A stretch of 33,169 bases of DNA from Xylanimonas cellulosilytica (GTDB lineage Bacteria > Actinomycetota > Actinomycetes > Actinomycetales > Actinomycetaceae), in NCBI GenBank assembly GCA_001072465.1, contig JVKM01000063.1, forward strand, positions 72,373 to 105,541, given 5' to 3'. The stretch's first letter is position 1; the number at the start of each line of letters is the position of its first letter. The notes beneath the pieces are model-generated. The model ran no database searches, had not been told where the DNA came from, and saw only the letters and a program-made list of their open reading frames with translations. Positions 25,124-33,086 of the stretch are shown piece by piece. A program made the position numbers and the translations under genes.

Positions 25124-28100
25124 TCACTCCACCACCTTATGGCCGCGCTCACGTGCCGGGCACAGCCGATCAAAAGAACAGTACGCACAGGCCGTATCCG
25201 AGGGACGCGCCTCAAAGGAGGGGCCTCGCGCATCCACCGCGACTGAGCGGATCTTGTCGTGCCAATCCTCCAGGGCCTGCCCCTCGAGGCGCGGCTGATC
25301 GAAATACTTCGGCTTATCGTCGCCAAGCAGGGCGATGCGCGCTCCCGCGACCCTCTCGCCCGAGGCAAGCAGGGCCATCTGGTAGGCGGCCAGCTGCGGA
25401 TTATCGGGGACGGTCTTCGCCGAATATCCGCTCTTTCCTGTCTTCAGGTCGGTGACGCGCACCCCCTCGTCGACATGCTCGAGGCGGTCCATGCGCCCCC
25501 GAATGGTCACACCCTCAACCTGAGCGGACACCGTCTGCTCAACCTCAACAGGTCCGGGAATACCCTCCAGGTAGGAGGCCAGGTTATTCACGATGTCGCG
25601 GGCGTGCCGGTCGGCGACACGCCCCGCCCACGTGTCCAGGTTGTAGCCCAGCTCCTCGATGCGAGCCTCGAGCACCTCGGTGAGTTCCTCCGGCGTGCCG
25701 TGCGGGTGCTCCTCGGCCACGGCGTGAATCAGGGTGCCGAGGCTGGCTGCCGCATTCGATGGGCCATCAGCTCCGATGGTGGTGAGGAACCAACGCAGCG
25801 GGCACGCCAGCGCGCGCTCGAATTGCGAGGGAGACAGCGTGAGCTCACCCGTGTACTCCTCATCAGTCGTGGGCGTACCACCCGCACCCAGCCACCGCTG
25901 CGGCTGCGCAGAGAGCACGTCTTCGCGCGCCATCAGAGCCAATAGGGTGGCAGCGAGCTGAGCGTCAGCCGGATCGTCAGGGTTCGCCGCACGCGCCCGC
26001 AGGTCCGCGATGTGACCGGACAGGGACAGCGGTGCCTCGACCGAATCCACCGGCACGATGTCGTTTTCTCGATGCGTGCCCGCCAGGCGCGCAACCAGAT
26101 CGAAAAAGACCGAAGGCGCGGCGTCCTCCGAGCGCACCGCACCGGCGTGCACGATGCTGCGCGAGCGCGTCACGGCCGCGACGAAGAGGCGATACTCGTC
26201 GTCCATCACCGCGCGCCGAGCTGCCCTCGTCGAGTCGATGAGCTCCTCGCGCCCATCCTCGCCCACGGCGACGCGGCCCGCACCCACGTCCGCAAGGAGG
26301 TCAGCGCGCAGAATCCGGTCGCGCAGGCGCAGGTTCGGCCAGGCCCCGTCCTGCAGGCCCGCGAGGACAACGACCTGCCAGTGGCGCCCCATCGCCTGCG
26401 CGGGGGTGAGGACCTCGACGCCGCCCGGGCGCACGCCCACGCGCGAAATCGTGTCGATAGGGACCGAGCCGGCCAGCAGCTCCGATGCGAAGCCCACGGC
26501 GGAGCCGGCGGGGTTACGCTGCTCCCACACGTCGGCCACACGCAGGAGTGCCACGACGGCGTCCAGCTGATCGTCGTACCAGCCCGACGAGTCATCCGAC
26601 GCGATGGCCCGCGAGCGCCACTCGTTGGCCACCCCAGACGCCTCCCAGAGGGACCACAGGCGTTCCTGGGGGCGCGCGCTGCCGCTCATCCCAAGCTCCC
26701 ACAGGCGCGCGGCGGTCTCGAGCGGGCGCGCGAGCATTGCGGCGGCGCGGGCTCGCTTGCCGCCCGCCTGCTCGGCCTGCTCGATGGCAGTCCTCCACGT
26801 CTGCGGATCACTGACGAGGTCGGCAGCCGTCAGCGGGATCGGCGCGGACTCGTCGCCCGCTTCCTCGGCAGCCTGGGCGCGCGCAGCGTTCAGGCGGCGC
26901 AGCAGACGGTGGACGGCGAGGGCGTCGGCGCGTACGAGGGGCGAGGGCAGGAGGCGCTCGGCGAGCTCACGGCGCACGGCCACGTCCGTGTCGCTCTGCC
27001 CCGTCGGCATGGTCACCAGGTCCAGGAGCAGGCGCGTCGTCGGCTGGGTCGCGAAGTCGAAGGCGCGACTGCCGCCCGCGACGGGCACGCCGCCGCGCGC
27101 CAGGTAGCGGCTGGTTTCTGCGACCATCGAGGAGCTGCGCACGATGACGACCTGGTCCGAAAAGTCGATGCCGTCGTGCAGGTGGTGGGACCTGAGGGCT
27201 CGCGCGATGAGGGCCCCCATCTGCGAGGGCGTCGCACCCAGGTGGGTCACCAGACACCCCTGCGGGGCGTCGTCACCAACTGCGGCCTCGCGCCGGGCGG
27301 GCGATCCGGACTGTGCGATACGCGCGCATGCCTGGCGCGCCAGCTCCCGCACGGCGCGGGACATGTCGTAGACCTGGCCGAGCTCAGCGATCTCAACACG
27401 AAGAGCACTGGCAAGCCTGCGGTCCAGGTGCGGCTCGCCGCCGCGATATCCGGCCACGGCCACGTCGGAATCCGAGAACGCGACGATCCGGGCACCCGCG
27501 TCGCGGCAGGCCTCCAGCAGCCTCAGCGTCGAAGGCGTGCAATCTTGCAGGTCATCGATGATCACCACGTCGGGCACCGGGCACGGCGCCTGCACGCCGC
27601 GCTTCGGCGCGTCCTGCTCCCACGCGTCGATCAGATCGGCCGCGAGCGCCTGGATACGCGACAGGTCCACGCGCAGGGTGAGCGGATACTCCGGGGAACG
27701 CTCGGGCCCCTCCTCCAGCGCAGCAATGATCGCGCCCGCGCCCTGCCACTCCGGACGGCCGAACCGGGCCCCGGCCTCGGACAGGGAGGACGCGTCCATC
27801 CCGGCCTCGCCCGCGCGGGCCACCAGGTTGCGCAACTCCGCGCGGAACGCCGGCATCGCGCGCATCTGCGGGCCAATGTCCTCGGGCCACGGTGCCTCCA
27901 CGGACTCCAGGGCCTCGGCGAGCATCTGGTCCTGAGCCGCGCCCGTCACCAGCTCGACCCCCTCCAACGGCACGTCGCGCTGGGTGCGCCACGTAGCCAC
28001 CACCTGATAGGCAAAAGAGGCGGGGGTACGCACCGGGCGCACCGAATCCGGGCCAAGCGCCTGCGCGCGCGGGGTCAGCACGTCGGCGCGCGTGCGATCG

Positions 28101-28309
28101 GGAGCGAGAATAAGCGCGGAGCGGCCCTGGGAGGCCGCCTCCTCGAAGACGGCCAGGGCACACGTCGAGCGGCCTGAGGACGGGGCGCCGCGCGCAATCA
28201 CGTCACCCAAGCGCACCGCGTCCACAACCGCACGCTGGCGCGCGTTCAGCTCCGGCAGACGCCACCAATCGGCGCTGCGGCTGCGCAACCTGACCTGAAT
28301 TTCGCTCAT
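25124..28309 (-). CDS. adnA: AdnA-like helicase-nuclease subunit with degenerate ATPase motifs
   Basis: 1061 residues. Partner subunit of AdnB. The N-terminal helicase-like domain has a Walker A variant GAPSSGRST (41-49), with Arg47 where Lys is expected, and Walker B IIDDLQD (250-256), with Asp253 replacing the catalytic Glu; ATPase activity is therefore likely weak or lost. The C-terminal nuclease has LGTLIHAVAEEHP, VTDLKTGKSGYS and four cysteines (one in ALACPLRW near 834, then CAYCSFDRLC near 1037-1046), the pattern of an Fe-S-stapled RecB-type nuclease. The ATG at 28309 (MSEIQVRL) has a poor ribosome site; the longer in-frame reading runs through the divergent DUF3107 gene and is rejected. 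A short leader or leaderless start is possible. Confidence 0.88.
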   Translation of the reverse strand: MSEIQVRLRSRSADWWRLPELNARQRAVVDAVRLGDVIARGAPSSGRSTCALAVFEEAASQGRSALILAPDRTRADVLTPRAQALGPDSVRPVRTPASFAYQVVATWRTQRDVPLEGVELVTGAAQDQMLAEALESVEAPWPEDIGPQMRAMPAFRAELRNLVARAGEAGMDASSLSEAGARFGRPEWQGAGAIIAALEEGPERSPEYPLTLRVDLSRIQALAADLIDAWEQDAPKRGVQAPCPVPDVVIIDDLQDCTPSTLRLLEACRDAGARIVAFSDSDVAVAGYRGGEPHLDRRLASALRVEIAELGQVYDMSRAVRELARQACARIAQSGSPARREAAVGDDAPQGCLVTHLGATPSQMGALIARALRSHHLHDGIDFSDQVVIVRSSSMVAETSRYLARGGVPVAGGSRAFDFATQPTTRLLLDLVTMPTGQSDTDVAVRRELAERLLPSPLVRADALAVHRLLRRLNAARAQAAEEAGDESAPIPLTAADLVSDPQTWRTAIEQAEQAGGKRARAAAMLARPLETAARLWELGMSGSARPQERLWSLWEASGVANEWRSRAIASDDSSGWYDDQLDAVVALLRVADVWEQRNPAGSAVGFASELLAGSVPIDTISRVGVRPGGVEVLTPAQAMGRHWQVVVLAGLQDGAWPNLRLRDRILRADLLADVGAGRVAVGEDGREELIDSTRAARRAVMDDEYRLFVAAVTRSRSIVHAGAVRSEDAAPSVFFDLVARLAGTHRENDIVPVDSVEAPLSLSGHIADLRARAANPDDPADAQLAATLLALMAREDVLSAQPQRWLGAGGTPTTDEEYTGELTLSPSQFERALACPLRWFLTTIGADGPSNAAASLGTLIHAVAEEHPHGTPEELTEVLEARIEELGYNLDTWAGRVADRHARDIVNNLASYLEGIPGPVEVEQTVSAQVEGVTIRGRMDRLEHVDEGVRVTDLKTGKSGYSAKTVPDNPQLAAYQMALLASGERVAGARIALLGDDKPKYFDQPRLEGQALEDWHDKIRSVAVDARGPSFEARPSDTACAYCSFDRLCPARERGHKVVE

Positions 28310-28387
28310 AACGCAATACTCGCAGACCCCACCCACATCTGCGGCACATATGATGGCCATGACGATATTTACCAGCAAGGAGTCATC

Positions 28388-28615
28388 ATGGAGATCTTCA
28401 TCGGCATCCGCGACAACACGCGTCAGCTCGGTCTCGACGTCGACATGACCGAAAGCGAGCTCATGGCCAAGGTTCACGAGGCCCTTGCCGCCACCAACGG
28501 CGTCCTCGACCTCACCGACACCAAGGGCCAGCGCACCATCGTGCCCGCCCACGCCCTCGCATACGTGCAGATCGCCGCCAAGACCGAGCGCCGCGTCGGC
28601 TTCGCGATCCACTGA
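28388..28615 (+). CDS. DUF3107 small conserved protein
   Basis: 75 residues, MEIFIGIRDN... ending RRVGFAIH. It resembles the DUF3107 family, short actinobacterial proteins of unknown function (mycobacterial Rv3208A/TB9.4 is a member). The conserved layout is visible: an N-terminal beta strand, LDVDMTESELMAKVHEALA helix, then TDTKGQRTIVPAHALAYVQIA. The ribosome site AAGGAG is seven bases upstream. It is divergent from the AdnA-like gene with a 78-bp gap, in which TATGAT (28349-28354) could be its -10. It ends before a terminator shared with the convergent ferritin-like gene. Confidence 0.85.
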   Translation: MEIFIGIRDNTRQLGLDVDMTESELMAKVHEALAATNGVLDLTDTKGQRTIVPAHALAYVQIAAKTERRVGFAIH

Positions 28616-28630
28616 TTCGCGCCCAGACGA

Positions 28631-28685
28631 ACGAGGCCGGGGAACCCGAGCGGTCGCGATACCGCCCGAGGAACCCCGGCCTCGT
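28631..28685. terminator. Bidirectional terminator between DUF3107 and the ferritin-like gene
   Basis: ACGAGGCCGGGG (28631-28642) pairs with CCCCGGCCTCGT (28674-28685); inside, CGAGCGGT and ACCGCCCG extend the fold. The outer stem and adjoining GAACC match the hairpin at 20075-20114, so the two may be related elements. Confidence 0.8.
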
Positions 28686-28700
28686 CTATACCCTGTGGCC

Positions 28701-29330
28701 TCAGGCCTTCAGGTGAATGTCCTTCATGCGCTCCCCGTGGCGCTTAATCACGTACTCCGTGATCTCATCGACGTTTTCCGGGGACGCAGCCAGCGACGGG
28801 TAGGTGAACAGCGTCGCGCGCACCAGGCCGAGGGCCTCGCCCGCCACACGGCGACCCCACAGGGACAGGCGCGCCGACAGCTGCTCGTCAGCCTCAATCT
28901 GCGGGCCCAGGTGTGCGCGCACCCAGTGCCCCTGCTCGAAGGGCCACACGTCCTCGATGCCCTCGAACAGGCCGTGCACCTGCGCGACGCGGATCAGCAT
29001 GTCGCCCAGCATGCCGCGGGTAATAAACGTCTTGACAGCGCGCTCCGCGAACGTCGTCGGACGCGTGCGCGCATCCAGATCGTCGTACGCGCCCGAGAAC
29101 GCATCACCGGCCGCCAGCAGATCAAAGCGGCGGTGCGCACTCCACACCTCCAGCTGCTGGTAGAGCTTGAAGCACTGCGCGGCCATGCGCGCATGCTCCA
29201 CGTGAGCCTCGAACGTGGGGGCCTGCTCGCCGTCCTTCGCCAGGCGCGTCATAAACGCGAGCGACGAATAGGCGAGAATACCAAGGACTTCGGCGTCGTC
29301 GGCGGGGACGGATTCAAACTCGTGTGCCAT
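28701..29330 (-). CDS. Ferritin-like-fold protein, MiaE-like family
   Basis: 209 residues, largely helical. It resembles the actinobacterial ferritin-like family related to tRNA-(ms2io6A) hydroxylase (mycobacterial Rv3210c type). Possible ligands for a di-iron site lie in FEAHVEHARMAAQCFKLYQQ near 35-60 and in later helices (FEGIEDVWPFEQGHW, GRRVAGEALGL). Whether it binds iron or modifies tRNA is not known from sequence. The start is uncertain: the ATG at 29330 has GGAG only two bases upstream; the ATG at 29372 (MRRAVELVRHYAG) adds 14 residues with AGGG four bases upstream and is a real alternative. It is divergent from the DEAD-box gene and convergent with DUF3107. Confidence 0.75.
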   Translation of the reverse strand: MAHEFESVPADDAEVLGILAYSSLAFMTRLAKDGEQAPTFEAHVEHARMAAQCFKLYQQLEVWSAHRRFDLLAAGDAFSGAYDDLDARTRPTTFAERAVKTFITRGMLGDMLIRVAQVHGLFEGIEDVWPFEQGHWVRAHLGPQIEADEQLSARLSLWGRRVAGEALGLVRATLFTYPSLAASPENVDEITEYVIKRHGERMKDIHLKA

Positions 29331-29583
29331 GACTCCAGCATAGTGCCTGACAAGCTCCACGGCCCGGCGCATGGGACCCTGTTCTTCCCGATTAGTGCCT
29401 GTCTCTGTGACCAGCCCCTCCCCCGCGAACTCCTCACACACCATTACACTGAAAGGTGACCACCGGAAGACCGGTCGCATTCTTGAGACATAACACGTAC
29501 GCGCGGACGAGAATCCCCGCGCCAGATAATGCGCGATCGGCACCGACCCCAACCCCGGAAAAGCCCGGGAGAGAAGGTAGATC

Positions 29584-31356
29584 GTGACCAACACGAGCAC
29601 TGAGGCAACTGTGCCCACCACCGACGTTGACACCACCGAGAAGGCCGCCCCGGCCTCGTCCGTCGATTACTCCGCAGGCGTCGTCCGCCTCGGCAACATC
29701 AAGCCCGCAGCCCCCGAGGTCGAAGAGGCCACCCCGGACATTTCCGGCAAGGGCGAGGACCTCGACAAGAAGTCCTTCGCCGACTTCGGCGTCACCGACC
29801 CGATCGTCGACGCCCTCGAAGACAAGGGCATCACGCACCCCTTCCCGATCCAGGCCCTCACCCTCGGCCCCGCGCTGGACCGCCACGACATCATCGGCCA
29901 GGCCAAGACCGGCACCGGCAAGACCCTCGGCTTCGGCATCCCCGTCCTCGAGGACGTCATCGCGCCCGACGAAGAGGGCTACGAGGACCTGCTCAACCCG
30001 AACAAGCCGCAGGCGCTCATCATCCTGCCGACCCGCGAGCTCACCAAGCAGGTCGCCCAGGACCTGCGCGAGGCCGCCAAGTACCTGTCGACCCGCATCG
30101 TCGAGATCTACGGTGGCGTCGCCTTCGAGCCCCAGATCGAGGCTCTCGAGCGTGGCGCCGACATCGTCGTGGGCACGCCCGGCCGCCTCATCGACCTGCT
30201 GCGCAAGGGCCACCTGCACCTGTCCGGCGTCGAGACCGTCGTCCTCGACGAGGCCGACGAGATGCTCGACCTGGGCTTCCTGCCCGACGTCGAAACGCTG
30301 CTCAGCCGCGTCCCTGAGAACCGCCACACCATGCTGTTCTCCGCGACGATGCCCGGCCCCGTCGTGGCCCTCGCCCGCCGCTTCATGGTGCAGCCGACCC
30401 ACATCCGCGCGCAGGATCCCGACGACCAGAACCAGACCGTCAACACGGTCAAGCAGGTCATCTACCGCGTTCACGCCATGAACAAGGTCGAGGTCGTCGC
30501 CCGCATCCTCCAGGCGGAGGGCCGCGGCCGCACCGTCATCTTCTGCCGCACCAAGCGCACCGCCGCCCGCCTGGGCGAGGACCTGACCGCCCGCGGCTTC
30601 GCGGTCGGTTCGCTGCACGGCGACCTGGGCCAGGGCGCTCGTGAGCAGGCGCTGCGCGCCTTCCGTAACGGCAAGGTCGACGTCCTGGTCGCCACCGACG
30701 TCGCCGCGCGAGGCATCGACGTCGACGACGTCACGCACGTCATCAACTACCAGTGCCCCGAAGACGAGAAGATCTACATCCATCGCATCGGCCGCACGGG
30801 CCGCGCGGGCAACTCGGGCACGGCCGTCACCTTCGTCGACTGGGACGACACGCCACGCTGGTCGCTGATCTCCAAGGCCCTGGGCCTGGGTGTGCCGGAT
30901 CCGCTCGAGACCTACCACACCTCCCCCCACCTGTTCACCGACCTGGACATCCCGGAGGGCACGACCGGTCGCCTGCCGCGCGCCAAGCGCACACGCGCGG
31001 GCCTGGACGCCGAGGTCCTCGAGGACCTGGGCGGCTCCTCTCCCCGCTCCGAGGGACGAGGCCGTGGCGGCTCGCGTTCGGGTTCCGGTGGCTCGCGTGG
31101 TGGCTCGCGTGGTGGCCGCGGGCGTTCGTCGCGTGGTGCCTCTTCCGACGGGTCGCGTTCGCGCGGGTCGCGTCGAGGCTCCCAGGACGGCGATCGCACG
31201 CTGAACGCTGGCAAGGGCGGCCGCTCCGACCGCGGCACGCGTGGCCGTGGCCGCGGCGAGCACTCGCAGCACTCCGATTCCAGTTCGGCTGGTTCTTCTT
31301 CTGAGCGCGCGCCCCGCGCCCGCAAGCGCATCCGCCGCCGCAAGGGCGGCGAGTGA
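29584..31356 (+). CDS. DEAD-box ATP-dependent RNA helicase
   Basis: 590 residues. It unwinds RNA duplexes during ribosome assembly or mRNA turnover. An N-terminal extension of about 60 acidic/Ala-rich residues is followed by the Q motif (FADFGV ... HPFPIQ, Gln90), Walker A AKTGTGKT (107-114), PTRELTKQ, VLDEADEMLD (DEAD 222-225), FSATMPG (SAT 253-255), VATDVAARGIDV and HRIGRTGR (399-406). The C-terminal tail from about 485 is Gly/Arg/Ser-rich with RGG-like repeats (GGSRGGSRGGRGRSSRG) and ends KRIRRRKGGE, a probable RNA-binding tail. The GTG start at 29584 has GAAGG six bases upstream. Its position next to the ferritin-like and DUF3107 genes matches mycobacterial rhlE; assignment to a particular subfamily is not certain. 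Confidence 0.93.
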   Translation: MTNTSTEATVPTTDVDTTEKAAPASSVDYSAGVVRLGNIKPAAPEVEEATPDISGKGEDLDKKSFADFGVTDPIVDALEDKGITHPFPIQALTLGPALDRHDIIGQAKTGTGKTLGFGIPVLEDVIAPDEEGYEDLLNPNKPQALIILPTRELTKQVAQDLREAAKYLSTRIVEIYGGVAFEPQIEALERGADIVVGTPGRLIDLLRKGHLHLSGVETVVLDEADEMLDLGFLPDVETLLSRVPENRHTMLFSATMPGPVVALARRFMVQPTHIRAQDPDDQNQTVNTVKQVIYRVHAMNKVEVVARILQAEGRGRTVIFCRTKRTAARLGEDLTARGFAVGSLHGDLGQGAREQALRAFRNGKVDVLVATDVAARGIDVDDVTHVINYQCPEDEKIYIHRIGRTGRAGNSGTAVTFVDWDDTPRWSLISKALGLGVPDPLETYHTSPHLFTDLDIPEGTTGRLPRAKRTRAGLDAEVLEDLGGSSPRSEGRGRGGSRSGSGGSRGGSRGGRGRSSRGASSDGSRSRGSRRGSQDGDRTLNAGKGGRSDRGTRGRGRGEHSQHSDSSSAGSSSERAPRARKRIRRRKGGE

Positions 31357-31386
31357 GGCTGTAAGCGTCGCACTGATACGACATGA

Positions 31387-31432
31387 GGAGGGGTCCGAGC
31401 CGAGAGGCTTGGGCCCCTCCCCTGTTTGAGGC
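31387..31432 (+). terminator. DEAD-box helicase gene terminator
   Basis: GGAGGGGTCCGAGCC (31387-31401), loop GAGA, GGCTTGGGCCCCTCC (31406-31420; two G-U pairs), then CCTGTTTGAGG. Confidence 0.8.
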
Positions 31433-31447
31433 CTCAGGGCGCGGCAA

Positions 31448-31550
31448 GATTCAACCTGATCGGGAACATTCAACCCGTTAGGGAAGATTCAACCCGATCA
31501 GAAGGGGTTGAATCTTCCCGATCGGGTGCAACACCTCATCGGTAACAAGC
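31448..31550. repeat. Word array C: three direct 19-bp units then inverted units
   Basis: GATTCAACCTGATCGGGAA (31448-31466), CATTCAACCCGTTAGGGAA (31467-31485) and GATTCAACCCGATCAGAAG (31486-31504) are contiguous 19-bp units. Inverted units follow: GGGTTGAATC (to 31514) and TTCCCGATCGGGTGCAAC (31515-31532), with a decayed third (ATCGGTAACAAGC, to 31550). The centre forms GATTCAACCC-gatcagaag-GGGTTGAATC, a 10-bp stem. It is intergenic, after the helicase terminator. Confidence 0.9.
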
Positions 31551-31617
31551 TAGCGCGCGGGTTTCCTCGCTGACACTGCACATGCCGGCGTCCAACTGGG
31601 CCCAGCCGTGCAGCGCT

Positions 31618-31717
31618 GCACCCGATCCGTGGCACCGCACCCGATCCGTCGCGATACACCCGATCAGAAGGGGTGTAATGCCTACGGATCGGGTGCACCG
31701 CCTCATCGGTAACAGGC
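31618..31717. repeat. Word array D: paralogue of array C with a changed word
   Basis: GCACCCGATCCGT at 31618-31630 and 31637-31649, then ACACCCGATCAGAAGG from 31656, a 19-bp pitch. The inverted word ACGGATCGGGTGC follows at 31684-31696. The centre forms TACACCC-gatcagaag-GGGTGTA, with the same 9-base loop as array C. The right-hand tail CCTCATCGGTAACAGGC also matches array C (CCTCATCGGTAACAAGC). Confidence 0.9.
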
Positions 31718-31783
31718 ATCGTTATGGAACCGGACGTCGCAACGTCCTCCGCAAACAACTAACAGGCCCAGGCCGCGCAGCAC

Positions 31784-31866
31784 TGCACTAGATACGACAG
31801 CAATGCACTAGATAGGAGGGCATTGCACTGCCTACTATCCAGTGCAACGCTGCGCTAACTAGTGCA
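31784..31866. repeat. Word array E: TGCACTAGATA units, 20-bp pitch
   Basis: TGCACT starts at 31784, 31804 and 31824 (20 bp apart); the first two continue AGATA. Inverted AGTGCA ends at 31846 and 31866, again 20 bp apart. TGCACTAGATAGGAGGGC (31804-31821) is nearly the reverse complement of GCCTACTATCCAGTGCA (31830-31846). It lies about 40 bp from the left end of the insertion sequence but outside its terminal repeat. Confidence 0.85.
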
Positions 31867-31953
31867 ATGCCACTGGCCAACAAGCCCTGTCGCGGTAAAT
31901 GCAGCTGGCCTGGTCTGGTTTTGTGGACCGGGTGTTTTGAGGGTTGTTGGTTG

Positions 31954-32775
31954 TTATTGGTGGTGTTGTGCCCATTGGCGCGCGTATTGGTTGGGTGAGA
32001 GCCAGTCCAGCGCGCTGTGGGGGTGCTCTTCATTGTAGCGCTGGGACCAAGCACCGATCAGGGCGCGCGCATGGTCAAGCCCTTCGAACATGTTGTCCTC
32101 CAGGAGTTCATCACGCATCCGGTTGTGCAAGGACTCCACGAACCCGTTATGCCAGGGTTGGCCCGGCGGGATGAACGCTTGGAGCGTGTTGTGCTCGTTG
32201 GCCCAGCGCCCCAAGGCGGCGGCGATGAATTCGGGCCCGTTATCGGCGCGCAGCACCTGGGGTGCCCCATGGGTTAGGGCAGCCAGGTCAAGCATTTCGA
32301 TCACGTCGGCGGCTCCCATGCGCCGCTCGACGCGGAAAGCCAGGTGCTGGCGCGTGAACTCATCGATGAGGTTACAGACCTTGAACACGCGCCCCCTCCA
32401 ATCCGAATCGAACTGGAAATCAATGGCCCACACCTGCCCCGGCGTACTAGCCTTGACCAGGCGCTGGAGGCGCGGCGCAGTGCGGGGCTTGGGGGCTTTG
32501 CGCGGGCGCACGCGCAGTCCTTCGGTGCGCCACAAGCGCCGGAACGTATCACGCCCCACGACAACGCCCTCACTCTTGGCCCGCGCCCAGGCGCGTTTAT
32601 AGCCCCAGCGTCGATGCGTGGCGGCAAAATCGTTCATCCACTGGCGCACAGGCCCATGATCACGCAGCGTTTTCGCCCCGCCCGCCGCGCGGGCCCGGCA
32701 ATACGCTGACCGGGACAGCCCGGCAACGCGGCATGCAAGGCGCTGAGAAAACCCCTGGCCAACCAGGTAGCTCAC
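31954..32775 (-). CDS. IS3-family transposase OrfB (DDE integrase domain)
   Basis: 273 residues as a separate frame; normally made as an OrfAB fusion by -1 frameshifting. It carries an HTH_21-like stretch (MNDFAATHRRWGYKRAWARAKSEG) and then the rve integrase core with catalytic Asp119 (VWAIDFQFD), Asp178 (LRADNGPEF) and Glu214 (GFVESLHNR), the last pair 35 residues apart as in the D,D(35)E family. It cuts and joins DNA at the element ends. The GTG at 32775 is the first in-frame start, but the frame is open upstream into orfA, consistent with fusion. The gene appears intact. Confidence 0.92.
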   Translation of the reverse strand: MSYLVGQGFSQRLACRVAGLSRSAYCRARAAGGAKTLRDHGPVRQWMNDFAATHRRWGYKRAWARAKSEGVVVGRDTFRRLWRTEGLRVRPRKAPKPRTAPRLQRLVKASTPGQVWAIDFQFDSDWRGRVFKVCNLIDEFTRQHLAFRVERRMGAADVIEMLDLAALTHGAPQVLRADNGPEFIAAALGRWANEHNTLQAFIPPGQPWHNGFVESLHNRMRDELLEDNMFEGLDHARALIGAWSQRYNEEHPHSALDWLSPNQYARQWAQHHQ

Positions 32776-32798
32776 AGCCTCGTGCCTGCGCGCCGGGC

Positions 32799-33086
32799 TT
32801 AGAAGTTTCCCTCCGCCAGCTCTCGCAACGCTGCCTTTTCTAGCTCTGCTTGGCCCAGCAACTGTTTGAGGCGCGCGTTTTGCTCACGCAACTCACGCAG
32901 TTCCTTGGCCTCACTACGATTCATTGACCCATAACGCTGACGCCACCGGCACAACGTCGCCTCACTGATACCCAGCACGCGGCAGGCCTGGGCCGTACTC
33001 ATGCCCTCACCTCGCAACGCCTCGGCCTTCTCCAGCTTCACGACAATCTGCTCAGGCGTGTGCTTCGAGAACTTCCTCATGGTCAT
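32799..33086 (-). CDS. IS3-family transposase OrfA (helix-turn-helix)
   Basis: 95 residues. An HTH_Tnp_1 domain (PEQIVVKLEKAEAL ... MSTAQACRVLGISEATLCRW, about 11-49) binds the terminal repeats; a coiled-coil (SEAKELRELREQNARLKQLL, about 57-90) mediates multimerisation. It ends in the slippery heptamer region shortly before its TAA, allowing production of the OrfAB transposase. The ATG at 33086 or the next ATG (33080) could be used; no clear ribosome site is visible. Confidence 0.9.
   Translation of the reverse strand: MTMRKFSKHTPEQIVVKLEKAEALRGEGMSTAQACRVLGISEATLCRWRQRYGSMNRSEAKELRELREQNARLKQLLGQAELEKAALRELAEGNF
32805..32811 (-). promoter_or_regulatory. -1 ribosomal frameshift heptamer between orfA and orfB
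   Basis: On the minus strand the orfA frame reads G GGA AAC TTC TAA. G-GGA-AAC is a canonical X-XXY-YYZ slippery heptamer, and a -1 shift there enters the orfB frame (AAA CTT CTA AGC ...), which stays open through the GTG at 32775. Confidence 0.8.

Noticed and set aside
25105-25368. N-terminal extension of the AdnB-like protein
   Set aside because: It overlaps the end of the AdnA-like gene by more than 200 bases in another frame and is Arg/Ser-rich; starting at 25104 or 25122 gives the expected helicase N-terminus.
28310-28612. N-terminal extension of the AdnA-like protein by about 100 residues
   Set aside because: The extension is the antisense of the DUF3107 gene, whose frame has a good ribosome site and family resemblance.
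31448-31866. Plasmid-type iterons or a replication origin
   Set aside because: Direct repeats at about 19-20 bp pitch fit iterons, but the inverted half, the differing words, and the absence of a rep gene, DnaA boxes or an AT-rich melting region speak against it.
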